From an uncultured Bacteroidales bacterium (GTDB lineage Bacteria; Bacteroidota; Bacteroidia; Bacteroidales; Muribaculaceae): a DNA stretch of 64,000 nt. Where the stretch lies: assembly GCA_947173955.1 (NCBI GenBank), contig CAMWHE010000003.1:1-64000 (forward strand). The letters run 5' to 3'. The first letter of the stretch is position 1; each line of letters opens with the position of its first letter. A program made the position numbers and the translations under genes. Positions 46,110-54,589 of this stretch are shown piece after piece. The notes under the pieces are model-generated. The model was not told the origin of the DNA. It did no database searches and saw only the letters and a program-made list of their open reading frames with translations.

Positions 46110-48254
46110 CTATTGGGATAATAATTGATTGATTACATCGGTTTCTAAATATGTTTTAGCATATTCTAGATTCAATAAATTATCAGACAACAGATAATCG
46201 TATTTTTGATATGTTTTGTGTTGCCGTGGAAGTATTGAAGCTAATTTGGTGACATCAGGTTTATTAACTTTCCGTAGCCGCTCAATATCCTCTTCCGTCA
46301 AATTTGACACATAGAAACTTTCAAAATCGCATGATTTATTCAGACAATATTTTGCCAACAATGCCAATGTTCTGTTAGCCTTTGTTCCAGCCCAGTTGAA
46401 AAAATAGTTTTCATTACCATATTGCAGAAATGATGTTTTGTCAAGATTCTGGTGATGAAAGAATAGACGACTCTGATTAAGATGCTCTTTGGCTTGTGTA
46501 TGATCATCAAGATACGGATATATAGTGTCAGTCAAATATATCTTTTGCATCTTTTCAGCAATAATGCGGTCAATATCTATGCATTCTCCGGCAAATCTTG
46601 CCACTCCACCAGATTTAATATATGATACATATATCTTTGATGTTGCCTCATCAAAACTCTCTACAAGCCAGCGCATCCCAGACAATATAATCACTTTACC
46701 AATTTGCGGAATATACTGTATCATTCCTATACGTTTGGAGTTTGCCTTGTTGATTACAGTTAAATCGATAGGTGATACAAACGCGACATAGAAATCTGGG
46801 GATTTCAAAATTCTTTCACCTAACTTACCAACTACAATCTGTCCGGTATTGAGCTGCGAAATTACCTCATTATCGCCCAGAGATCTCAATAATTCAAGGA
46901 ATATTTCAGGGGTTACATTTTTGAATGCTCCATTTTGGCAAAGTAGTGTCCATCCTTCCTTGGGATAAAAACCTCCAAACTGAGCTATAACAGCCAATAT
47001 CTGTTGAATGAGTGTCGATAAATGATATCTGTTTATAGAGGGTGTCTCGTATTTGTGTTCGCGCATCAATTCTATAATCGCAATATTCTGTACAAGATTG
47101 CACCTTAAGTCGTACAACAATCCAGCATCGTTTCCTTCGATGGAAAATACTCGCAGGATAGAAGGCTCATTTCGTCTACCTGAGCGACCTAGCCTCTGTC
47201 TGAGTCCAGAAACGGATATTGCTGTACCAATTTGCGCTATGGATTTAACTTTGCCTATATCAATTCCCAATTCCAATGTAGAAGTGCAAAGAGCGGTTAT
47301 CGGATGCTCACCACGCTGTAAATCGCGTTCGACAGATTCACGTTCTATCTTAGATATACTACCGTGGTGCACTCTGAATTCATTGGGGACACCTTTCTCT
47401 TCGCACATATCCGATAACTGCACGGCAAATTCCTCCGTAATCCCACGACTATTGGCAAAAACAAGATTATTACTCCCGCGCAGATTTCTGTATATCTCCT
47501 GTGATATCGGGATGGAGGTATCTATGTCTTTAGTTGAGATATATTCTTTTACGAGTATTTTTATCTCATGATTACTTTCTCCCTGTTGAGGAATGGCACA
47601 CGGCATTGAACCATCATTACGAAGAAAATATTTTACAGCGTCATAATCTGAGAATGTTGCACTCATCGCTATCCGGGGTATATGGTGGTGTGTAACCTGT
47701 TCTATTCGTGCAAGGAGTGATTGCAATTGCTTACCTCTTTCAGTGCCTAAAAAAGAATGTAACTCATCAATGACTACATATTGCAGAGAAGAGAATGCTC
47801 CTATCACAAATCGCTCATGATTTATCAAAAATGATTCAAGTGATTCGGGGGTAATTATTACAATACCGCTAGGATTCTTCAGCGACCTAATCTTTCTATT
47901 AGCAGCAATATCGCCGTGCCAAGGAATAATATCTATCCCCATCTCGGCTGTCATATCTGAAAGTCGACGATATTGGTCATTTATAAGAGCTTTCAATGGG
48001 CTAATATATAGCACTTGATAGCCGGAAGCACCTCTGTCGGATAATATTGATGTTAATATGGGTAAAAAAGCAGCCTCAGTCTTCCCTCCTGCAGTTGACG
48101 CACTAATAATAACGTCGCTATTACCGGCAAGTACAAACGGTATGGCATTTTCCTGAATATCTTTTAGATCTGTCCAACCTTGCCGCCAAATCCAACGGCG
48201 AACGCGTTCATCAAGTAGATTAAATGAAACAGAAGACCTTGACATAAAAGTCAC
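46110..48254 (-). CDS. sngC: Lhr-like superfamily 2 helicase, Shango SngC
   Basis: 714-aa ATP-dependent helicase. Walker A ASTAGGKT (~52-59), Ia-like ISPLKALINDQYRRL, DELH box in YVVIDELHSFLG (~163-166), SAT motif, and motif VI QRLGRSGRR. The C-terminal ~300 residues are helical and family-specific. It resembles BrxHI/Lhr-type helicases of defence loci. The ORF starts with GTG overlapping the stop of the ATPase gene (GTGA); an ATG at 48245, 5 nt after that stop, is an alternative. The gene is much more AT-rich than its chromosomal neighbours. Confidence 0.85.
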   Translation of the reverse strand: MTFMSRSSVSFNLLDERVRRWIWRQGWTDLKDIQENAIPFVLAGNSDVIISASTAGGKTEAAFLPILTSILSDRGASGYQVLYISPLKALINDQYRRLSDMTAEMGIDIIPWHGDIAANRKIRSLKNPSGIVIITPESLESFLINHERFVIGAFSSLQYVVIDELHSFLGTERGKQLQSLLARIEQVTHHHIPRIAMSATFSDYDAVKYFLRNDGSMPCAIPQQGESNHEIKILVKEYISTKDIDTSIPISQEIYRNLRGSNNLVFANSRGITEEFAVQLSDMCEEKGVPNEFRVHHGSISKIERESVERDLQRGEHPITALCTSTLELGIDIGKVKSIAQIGTAISVSGLRQRLGRSGRRNEPSILRVFSIEGNDAGLLYDLRCNLVQNIAIIELMREHKYETPSINRYHLSTLIQQILAVIAQFGGFYPKEGWTLLCQNGAFKNVTPEIFLELLRSLGDNEVISQLNTGQIVVGKLGERILKSPDFYVAFVSPIDLTVINKANSKRIGMIQYIPQIGKVIILSGMRWLVESFDEATSKIYVSYIKSGGVARFAGECIDIDRIIAEKMQKIYLTDTIYPYLDDHTQAKEHLNQSRLFFHHQNLDKTSFLQYGNENYFFNWAGTKANRTLALLAKYCLNKSCDFESFYVSNLTEEDIERLRKVNKPDVTKLASILPRQHKTYQKYDYLLSDNLLNLEYAKTYLETDVINQLLSQ

Positions 48255-49573
48255 AATTTGAATGACGCAAAGGCATCATCACCTGTTTTGCTTTGCAATC
48301 CGCTTTGTTGTGCGATAATATTCCCTACTTCGGTCGGTTCTATATCATGTACGATTTCGATTTGTTCAATCATATCCGACCATTTCAAGTTGGGATATTG
48401 TTCCAGCATTGACAACAAATCCAAAAAGCCTTTAATTGTGTTGCGTGGCGTGCGAAAATAGCAGTCCCCGATTTTTTTTGCACAATGATTTAGATATGCC
48501 AGCAATGCATCATCCGGAACTAAATACTTGCTCTCATCTCCATACGCGAATATATTGCGCAAGTTCATCAATAGCAGATATAACTCCTCTTTTGAAAGGT
48601 TCGCCAGACGTAATACAGTCGAGTTATAGTCAGTAAGTCCGAGATTTTTTGAGAAACTGTTTTCAGCTAACCTTGATTTTAAAGCTTCGTAGCTATATAA
48701 ACCTCTGTTGCCATCAGTCAGGAACTCCGGTGTTCCAGACATTATGAATCCTATATGCGACAAAGTACCTTGAAGTGTATTATTTAGGATATTCAATATT
48801 TCTTCATAGTTTGCCTTGCGGGATACACTGTTGGATATTTTGTAGAGATTGACCATTTCATCTAAACAAACTAATAATCCGTTATATCCTGCCTTTTGCA
48901 TTAAAATGGAGTAGAGCTTCAACGTATTGAAGAATGACGAATCATTAATGAATTCACGTACACCGAGGTCGCGCATGCTATCGGTCTTTGTTGTGTACTC
49001 GGCTCTTAGCCATCGTAAAACGCGGTCTTTCAATATGTCATCGCAGGAATCATACGCAGTCCAATACATATTAATGATCTGTGCGAATGTATATCCACCT
49101 GGATATTCATTCAAGTCGCTCAATTGCTCATATATGACTGCTCCAACATCGCGGTTGTTTTGCTCAGCTTTCGCTCTAGCTTTTGATATAAATTTTTCAA
49201 GAATATTCGGCAATGCATTCCCGTCTTGTTTTGTACGGGTGGATATAGAAGAAATCAACTCCGATAATAAAATCCGTGCGAGGCCGTCTGTTCCATGCAG
49301 TCGTTTGGTTGGTGACAGATCGGCATTCATTGTTACTAATCCTTTCTGCAACGCAATACTTCTCACAAGCGACAGGAAGAAAGTTTTGCCGGAGCCATAC
49401 TCACCGATAACAAAACGGAATGATGTGCCGCCCTCCGAAATAGTGGCAATATCATTAACAAATGATTTCAACTCTTCGCTTCGTCCTACTTGAATATGCT
49501 GTAATCCGAGTCGTGGCACAACACCGCTTTTCAACGATTGGATAATAGTTTCTCGTTCTTTGGGTTTTATCAT
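48251..49573 (-). CDS. sngB: BrxD/DUF2791-type P-loop ATPase, Shango SngB
   Basis: 440-aa ATPase. Walker A GEYGSGKT at residues 57-64, Walker B in LLVCLDEMVNLYK, sensor-like FIMSGTPEFLTD, and the family pattern RTPRNTIKGFLDLLS near the C-terminus, as in BREX type 2 BrxD. It overlaps the TerB-domain gene by 4 nt (ATGA) and touches the helicase gene, so the three proteins are made in coupled fashion. In Shango the ATPase and helicase are thought to act with the TerB protein against phage DNA; the mechanism is not established. Confidence 0.85.
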   Translation of the reverse strand: MIKPKERETIIQSLKSGVVPRLGLQHIQVGRSEELKSFVNDIATISEGGTSFRFVIGEYGSGKTFFLSLVRSIALQKGLVTMNADLSPTKRLHGTDGLARILLSELISSISTRTKQDGNALPNILEKFISKARAKAEQNNRDVGAVIYEQLSDLNEYPGGYTFAQIINMYWTAYDSCDDILKDRVLRWLRAEYTTKTDSMRDLGVREFINDSSFFNTLKLYSILMQKAGYNGLLVCLDEMVNLYKISNSVSRKANYEEILNILNNTLQGTLSHIGFIMSGTPEFLTDGNRGLYSYEALKSRLAENSFSKNLGLTDYNSTVLRLANLSKEELYLLLMNLRNIFAYGDESKYLVPDDALLAYLNHCAKKIGDCYFRTPRNTIKGFLDLLSMLEQYPNLKWSDMIEQIEIVHDIEPTEVGNIIAQQSGLQSKTGDDAFASFKL

Positions 49574-52500
49574 ATCAACTGTTCTTTATAATCCAATATA
49601 ACATATATATTTTCACCGTCGTCTTCGATAACAGCATCATCAACTTTCTCATATGCGAAATCGTTGATTTGTTCCAACACTGCGCCCAGCATCAATCTAT
49701 GTTCTTTGCACAGTCTCTCGACCTCTGAGCGCTCCCACACTTCTTTGGTTAGCAGCATTCTCAATATCTCCAGCCATGAACTTGTTGGGTCATTCGTTTC
49801 TTTATTTTGAGATGTCGTAGAGTCTTCTTCGACAAATATGTTCGAAAGTAACTCCTGTGCAGCCTTTGTTTGCTGTTCAAAGATACGGAGTTTTTGTGGA
49901 TTTATAATAACATTTGGCGGTAGAGATGGTTGCGAATATGTTGGTTTGCCATTTATAGTAAATTCTAAGGCATCTGATTTTTTCTCTACAACTGCAAAGC
50001 CATCGCTGTCAGTGAGTAATCTGTGAATTTGGGAATGTATATTTTCTGACTCGATACCCAACAATGGCAATACTTTTTTTAGACATTCTATTCTTTTGGG
50101 ATTAATATCGCCGTTTATACAAGCGAGTTGAATTAGCGCATTACCTATTTTGGTTTGTTGTTCGCCTGTCAAAGAAACAATAGCACTCTTTATGTTCTTA
50201 TCAATCGAAGGTCTTTTTGACATAAACCGCCAACGAATAACAGCTGTCAAATGTATATGATTTCCAATTGTATTATTATAAGATTTTAGTTGTTGTGAGA
50301 CAAATACAAAGTCTTTGTCAGTTGCTTTGTCTGCAAGCACAATATACGATGCTAACTTTATAAACAGATCTGATCTATCATATTTAATAGTAGATTTAAG
50401 GGGATAATGTTCTGCATTTTTGTATATAACACAGATATCGCCAATTTTAAAGCGTTTTCTGTCTATATCATAATTGGGTACAATGCCATACCCCAAACGA
50501 TTCAGACCTCTAATAATGGAATCTGCATATATTTTATGTATACTTTTATCGTCTTTACATTCGTATTCCCATAATGTTAGCAGCCAATCTACCGGTGTGA
50601 TTAAAAAGTTCTCTGATAACATTTTATTCTCAATATTCACTGTCAGTGTTTGGATCTTTGGATGCTCTCGTACATCTATGTCGTCAGGCAATGCCATAAT
50701 TGCAGCAATGGTTTCATTGCCGTTATAACGCTCCTTTATCTGGTTAAAGCATCTAAATTTAGACTCAACATACCAATAGCAGTTTCTAATAGCATTATGT
50801 ACATTCCATAGATCATTCGGTAGAGCTTCTATTTTATAATATAAGTTGACCTTCTCTGAATTAAAAAAACCGTAATTGTAATAATAACTGATTGATGAGA
50901 TCTTTGTTATAATTTCAAAATTTAAATCGAGATTTTGATATAAACACATAAAGTTGTCCATAAAATATTGTTGTGCAACCGAAGTATATATTGATGGAAC
51001 AAGTTTTGTAATATTATATATCTCTTTAGCTATATCAAAAGCATCTTCCGGAGATAGAGCTCTTTTATTTGCAATTTTCTGTGCGATATAATAGTTTGTG
51101 TATGTACTACAATCTCCTAATATTCCATTTATATCAAATTCTTCATGTGTTTCACGAAAATATTTAATAATCGTATTCCCAATAAAATCGCATAATTTTT
51201 GTTGTACTCGTCTATCGTTGTAGGTAGAGTTTCTATTTAAAGAATGATACAAGCTTATTATATCATGCAATATTGATTTCCGTTCCGACATCTTTGTTTG
51301 TGGATCAATAAACATACGTATTTCACATCCGTAAAGATAAAACATTAAAATCTCAACAGGGACATCTGATGCTTGTACATTTCCGGATAGCCACATCAAA
51401 TACTCGTGTCGCCAAGCGGGTGACATATCATTATATGAACAAAAGATGTTCTTACTATTTGAATCACCTACAGGTAAATCCGGATTAAGTACGGGTCCAA
51501 AAATATAGGTTCCCTTGTATCCAAAATATGTGTTATCTCTAATTACATTATCCGGAAGACGGAAGCATTTACCAACGTAAAAGTTGCCTCGTGTAAGTTT
51601 TATGCCTTGTATATCTATGATTTCGTTTGATTTAATCCACTGGCATAATTGACCACGCGATTTATCAATGGACTTTAATGTATTCTCAGCATTCTCCTGG
51701 TTTAAGATTGAAACTACATTTAATAGAGTCCTATTTATATATTGGGTAACTATTGGATAATTCTCAGCCAATTTGTCAAGCTGCCTTTTTACCAGCGCAT
51801 AATCTTTATGCTTTTTATAATCATCTGCGAGATCATACATCAGTATAAAGGCATAGTTCGAATTTTCTTCAATATCCAAATAGTGTTCATTGAGAAATTC
51901 CATCTTGAAATAATGATAGAATTGTCTTTGCAAATGACTGGCTCTTCTTAATTCGTTACTAGAGTAGACATACATATGTTCCCAATATGGTACTCCGATT
52001 GCTGTATTGAGATCCTCTTCTGATTTGTTCTGTCGGGATTTTTCGAGGTTATCAATTTTGGCCGAAGTATTAGCCGGTGACGAGGTTGTTGTTTCACTTA
52101 CTGGATCATCATTTCGGCGCGAAGCTTGTATTGCGAGTCCATTAATGATGCGTGGAACAAGATCGGCTAATTCATAGATTATTTGTGATGCCGCAGGTGT
52201 AGTTATTTCAGGCTTAATATATTTTTTCGGTGTTGGAGTTTCGTATCTTTGTGCTTTTATTTTGTTATTAATTTGTTCTTTTTCAGAGGATAAAAGAGTA
52301 CAAACAATGTCATTGTTAGAAGTGCCGTTTTTAAGCAGGGTAATAATTTGTATGACTTGCGTACATTCCCTTTTTACAAAATCGCGTTTAGCGGTACTAA
52401 TACGGTTACCAGCAGTTTTTAAAATATAGTCATATAAATTAGTTGAATATACGTTGTTTTTTTTCCAATATTGAGCGTGAAATAATTGTATCCTATTGAT

Positions 52501-52800
52501 AATATTGTATTTGCAAGTAATATCTGATGAGAGAGCCACCTCTATAAAAGATTGAATTTTATCACCTTGTTGCTTACTTATTTCAAAATAATTGGGATAA
52601 ACATTTGAAGTGGAGTTATATTTATCATATAGATTATTCTGGTTGTAATTTTGGCATTTAGAGTCTACATTTACTTCTTTTTTTACAAATAATGCAAATA
52701 TTACCCCTATTGATATAGCGATACATAATCCTATGAGAAAGTATGGTACTATTATAGTAAACAATGATAAAATTAATATTATGAAGGATAGATTTTTCAT
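49570..52800 (-). CDS. sngA: Membrane-anchored TerB-N/TerB-C protein, Shango SngA
   Basis: 1076-aa protein. The N-terminal ~43 residues are two hydrophobic helices (FIILILSLFTIIVPYFLI and IAISIGVIFALFV), followed by a low-complexity linker. Then come PYWEHMYVYSSNELRRASHL and FLNEHYLDIEENSNYAFILM, a TerB-N-like region (SPAWRHEYLMWLSGNVQASD), a long helical middle, a TerB-like segment (ALIQLACINGDINPKRIECL) and a TerB-C end (MLLTKEVWERSEVERLCKEH). TerB-N/TerB-C proteins are linked to membrane-associated stress and DNA-processing systems. First gene of the operon. Confidence 0.82.
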   Translation of the reverse strand: MKNLSFIILILSLFTIIVPYFLIGLCIAISIGVIFALFVKKEVNVDSKCQNYNQNNLYDKYNSTSNVYPNYFEISKQQGDKIQSFIEVALSSDITCKYNIINRIQLFHAQYWKKNNVYSTNLYDYILKTAGNRISTAKRDFVKRECTQVIQIITLLKNGTSNNDIVCTLLSSEKEQINNKIKAQRYETPTPKKYIKPEITTPAASQIIYELADLVPRIINGLAIQASRRNDDPVSETTTSSPANTSAKIDNLEKSRQNKSEEDLNTAIGVPYWEHMYVYSSNELRRASHLQRQFYHYFKMEFLNEHYLDIEENSNYAFILMYDLADDYKKHKDYALVKRQLDKLAENYPIVTQYINRTLLNVVSILNQENAENTLKSIDKSRGQLCQWIKSNEIIDIQGIKLTRGNFYVGKCFRLPDNVIRDNTYFGYKGTYIFGPVLNPDLPVGDSNSKNIFCSYNDMSPAWRHEYLMWLSGNVQASDVPVEILMFYLYGCEIRMFIDPQTKMSERKSILHDIISLYHSLNRNSTYNDRRVQQKLCDFIGNTIIKYFRETHEEFDINGILGDCSTYTNYYIAQKIANKRALSPEDAFDIAKEIYNITKLVPSIYTSVAQQYFMDNFMCLYQNLDLNFEIITKISSISYYYNYGFFNSEKVNLYYKIEALPNDLWNVHNAIRNCYWYVESKFRCFNQIKERYNGNETIAAIMALPDDIDVREHPKIQTLTVNIENKMLSENFLITPVDWLLTLWEYECKDDKSIHKIYADSIIRGLNRLGYGIVPNYDIDRKRFKIGDICVIYKNAEHYPLKSTIKYDRSDLFIKLASYIVLADKATDKDFVFVSQQLKSYNNTIGNHIHLTAVIRWRFMSKRPSIDKNIKSAIVSLTGEQQTKIGNALIQLACINGDINPKRIECLKKVLPLLGIESENIHSQIHRLLTDSDGFAVVEKKSDALEFTINGKPTYSQPSLPPNVIINPQKLRIFEQQTKAAQELLSNIFVEEDSTTSQNKETNDPTSSWLEILRMLLTKEVWERSEVERLCKEHRLMLGAVLEQINDFAYEKVDDAVIEDDGENIYVILDYKEQLI

Positions 52801-52907
52801 GGCTTAATATAGTCCAGCTAAATCAATGGGTTAGTACATACTGTCATAGTGGGGGTGGGCTCAGGGGTCTGGAACGAGAGAGAAAAGCAGAGAGAACTAT
52901 TTATGGA

Positions 52908-52915
52908 CAAAGTTA
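52908..52915 (-). promoter_or_regulatory. -7 box for the Shango operon
   Basis: TAACTTTG on the minus strand, exact, 108 nt before the sngA start; -33 element not recognisable. Gives a leader of about 100 nt. Confidence 0.45.
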
Positions 52916-52949
52916 CAATTAAATGTCGGATTTATATAAGGGTTTAAGC

Positions 52950-53042
52950 GGCGATTATAGCTAAGACAGCTTTTATAGCTAAGATAGCCTGGATGGCTGT
53001 TATAGCGGCAATAGCCGGGGCTGATAGCTTGGATAGATATTA
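52950..53042 (-). repeat. 9-bp-periodic degenerate repeat, 3' flank of four-helix gene
   Basis: On the plus strand successive 9-mers read ATAGCTAAG, ACAGCTTTT, ATAGCTAAG, ATAGCCTGG, ATGGCTGTT, ATAGCGGCA, ATAGCCGGG. In mRNA sense (minus) the unit is CTATnTTAG. It lies just after the stop of the four-helix-bundle gene. Confidence 0.75.
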
Positions 53043-53058
53043 TGGTTTATGTAGGGGG

Positions 53059-53613
53059 CTATTTTTGCTTGTCGCGGTAGTCGCGGCGAGCGCGATGCAT
53101 CTGTTCTTTGATGCCTCCGATCCGTAGGAAGTCGGATTTGACGAGTTCGATGAGTTTGCTGAGCATGGCGATGGTCTGATGGATGAGGGTGACGATGAGG
53201 TTGCAGAGTTCTTCGTCGTTGAGGCGCGGGATAAGGGCTGTGTAGTAGGCGGTGTCGTTTTCGCGTCGGCAGGTGTCAATGAGGCGTGCCATGCGTGGCT
53301 GCCGGAGATCCCAGATGGGTATGTGGCGCGTGCGCATGTAGTCAAGGTAGTCGTTGAGTAGTTCGTGAAGGCTGCCGCGTGCGACTCCGTACAGCTTGAT
53401 CTCGATCTCGGCGGATGCGGCGGCATCGGCTCGTCCCTCGACGATGTTCTGTTTACCGGAGCGGGCTGCCTGGAGCATCTGGTCGTAGGTGCGGTCGGAT
53501 TTTGATATGTGGGTCTGGAGGAAGTGGTAGGTAAGGTCATAGATTGCCTCGGACTTGCGGAAGGCGCGGAGAGTGCGGTAGGATGTCTTCGGGCGGGCAA
53601 ATTCCTGACTCAT
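53059..53613 (-). CDS. Four-helix-bundle (23S rRNA intervening-protein-like) protein
   Basis: 184-aa helical protein of the four-helix-bundle/S23 group: RTLRAFRKSEAIYDLTYHFL, then RSGKQNIVEGRADAAASAEI (family-typical helix 2) and LYGVARGSLHELLNDYLDYM. Such proteins were first seen encoded in 23S rRNA intervening sequences, but many are free-standing, as here; this one has an extra C-terminal suffix of ~70 residues. Function unknown, RNA or nucleic-acid binding suspected. The gene sits between two arrays of the same 9-bp repeat, one in its leader and one after its stop. Confidence 0.8.
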   Translation of the reverse strand: MSQEFARPKTSYRTLRAFRKSEAIYDLTYHFLQTHISKSDRTYDQMLQAARSGKQNIVEGRADAAASAEIEIKLYGVARGSLHELLNDYLDYMRTRHIPIWDLRQPRMARLIDTCRRENDTAYYTALIPRLNDEELCNLIVTLIHQTIAMLSKLIELVKSDFLRIGGIKEQMHRARRDYRDKQK

Positions 53614-53649
53614 ACCTGATTGTTTTTTTGACTGAGAAGTGGATGTTTT

Positions 53650-53690
53650 TTATATAGTAGCTAAAATAGCTAACATAGCTATTATAGGAG
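53650..53690 (-). repeat. 9-bp-periodic degenerate repeat, 5' leader of four-helix gene
   Basis: Minus-strand units CTATAATAG, CTATGTTAG, CTATTTTAG, CTACTATAT, in the same orientation and with the same consensus as the 3' array. It lies between the -7 box (53697-53704) and the start codon. Confidence 0.75.
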
Positions 53691-53696
53691 GTTTGG

Positions 53697-53704
53697 CAAA
53701 GATA
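53697..53704 (-). promoter_or_regulatory. -7 box for four-helix-bundle gene
   Basis: TATCTTTG on the minus strand, exact; no clear -33. Places the repeat array in the transcribed leader. Confidence 0.5.
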
Positions 53705-53750
53705 CGAATTAATGTGGGAGTTTTGATTGGGACGGTTTGCTTTTTTTGCG

Positions 53751-53758
53751 TATCTTTG
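53751..53758 (+). promoter_or_regulatory. -7 box for ksgA-mgtE
   Basis: TATCTTTG, exact, 26 nt before the ksgA start; possible ATTG -33 at 53726-53729 with 21-nt spacing. Confidence 0.6.
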
Positions 53759-53784
53759 CGGATGATCACTCAGCATACATCTCT

Positions 53785-54585
53785 ATGGCAGCAAACAGCA
53801 AGGTGAAGCCAAAGAAGGCTCTCGGACAACATTTTCTTACGGATCTGTCGATAGCGGGCCGCATCGCGTCGACTCTGGAGGGCTATGAGGCTCTGCCAGT
53901 GATGGAGGTGGGCCCGGGTATGGGTGTGCTGACTCAGTTTCTGCTGCGGATGTGCCCGGATGTGACGGTAGCGGAGATCGATACGGAGAGTGTCGACTAT
54001 CTGAAAGCTCACTTCCCTGAGCTTGATGGCCGCATTGTCGCGGGGGATTTCCTACAGATCGATCTCCGGGAGTTTTATGGAGGTGGGAAGTGCTGTGTGA
54101 TAGGTAATTATCCGTACAATATATCGTCGCAGATCTTTTTTCACGTGCTTGACTATAAGGATGTCGTCGACTGCTGTTCGGGTATGCTCCAGCGCGAGGT
54201 GGCCGAGCGTCTGGCTGCCGCGCCGGGCACGAAGGCGCGCGGTATCCTGAGTGTGCTGCTTCAGGCGTGGTATGACGTGGAGTATCTCTTCACGGTCAGC
54301 GAGGCGGTATTCAATCCGCCGCCGAAGGTCAAGAGCGGTGTGATCCGGATGACACGCAACGGTGTCACCGATCTGGGCTGCGACGAAAAGCTGTTCAAGA
54401 CTGTTGTCAAGACCACATTCGGGCAGCGCCGCAAGACGTTGCGCAATACGGTCCGACCGCTTCTGCCGCCCGGTGCTCAGTTGCCGCCCGACTGTCAGCT
54501 CGGCGCGATGCGCCCGGAGCAATTGTCTGTAAAAGAGTTTGTTGAACTAACCAATATCGTCGACGCTCTGCGCGCCGGCCGCTGA
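53785..54585 (+). CDS. ksgA: 16S rRNA dimethyladenosine methyltransferase
   Basis: 266-aa SAM-dependent enzyme that dimethylates A1518/A1519 of 16S rRNA. KKALGQHFLTD at the N-terminus, SAM motif VMEVGPGMGVLTQFLL, and catalytic VIGNYPYNISSQIFF are all present. Start at 53785 (MAANSKVKPKKALGQ) chosen because the ORF-track start at 53737 lies upstream of the -7 box. mgtE follows after 4 nt. Confidence 0.96.
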   Translation: MAANSKVKPKKALGQHFLTDLSIAGRIASTLEGYEALPVMEVGPGMGVLTQFLLRMCPDVTVAEIDTESVDYLKAHFPELDGRIVAGDFLQIDLREFYGGGKCCVIGNYPYNISSQIFFHVLDYKDVVDCCSGMLQREVAERLAAAPGTKARGILSVLLQAWYDVEYLFTVSEAVFNPPPKVKSGVIRMTRNGVTDLGCDEKLFKTVVKTTFGQRRKTLRNTVRPLLPPGAQLPPDCQLGAMRPEQLSVKEFVELTNIVDALRAGR

Positions 54586-54589
54586 ACCG

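Noticed and set aside
46110-49573. BREX type 2 system, from BrxD-like ATPase and BrxHI-like helicase
   Set aside because: No methylase (PglX), phosphatase (PglZ) or BrxC gene is present, and the partner is a TerB-domain protein, which fits Shango instead.
49570-52800. Tellurite resistance function from TerB domains
   Set aside because: No terC, terD or terZ genes nearby; the genomic context is an ATPase-helicase defence unit.
53040-53600. 186-aa alternative frame of the four-helix gene
   Set aside because: Low-complexity Ser/Thr/Pro sequence; the overlapping frame has a clear four-helix-bundle pattern.
53059-53613. 23S rRNA intervening sequence
   Set aside because: No rRNA sequence flanks the four-helix gene; it is free-standing.
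52950-53690. CRISPR array
   Set aside because: The repeats are 9-bp, contiguous and degenerate, without spacers or cas genes.
54139-54156. Second parS site (core TCACGTG)
   Set aside because: Only the hexamer core matches and flanks do not fit; it lies inside ksgA. The CACGTG near 41833 was rejected for the same reason.
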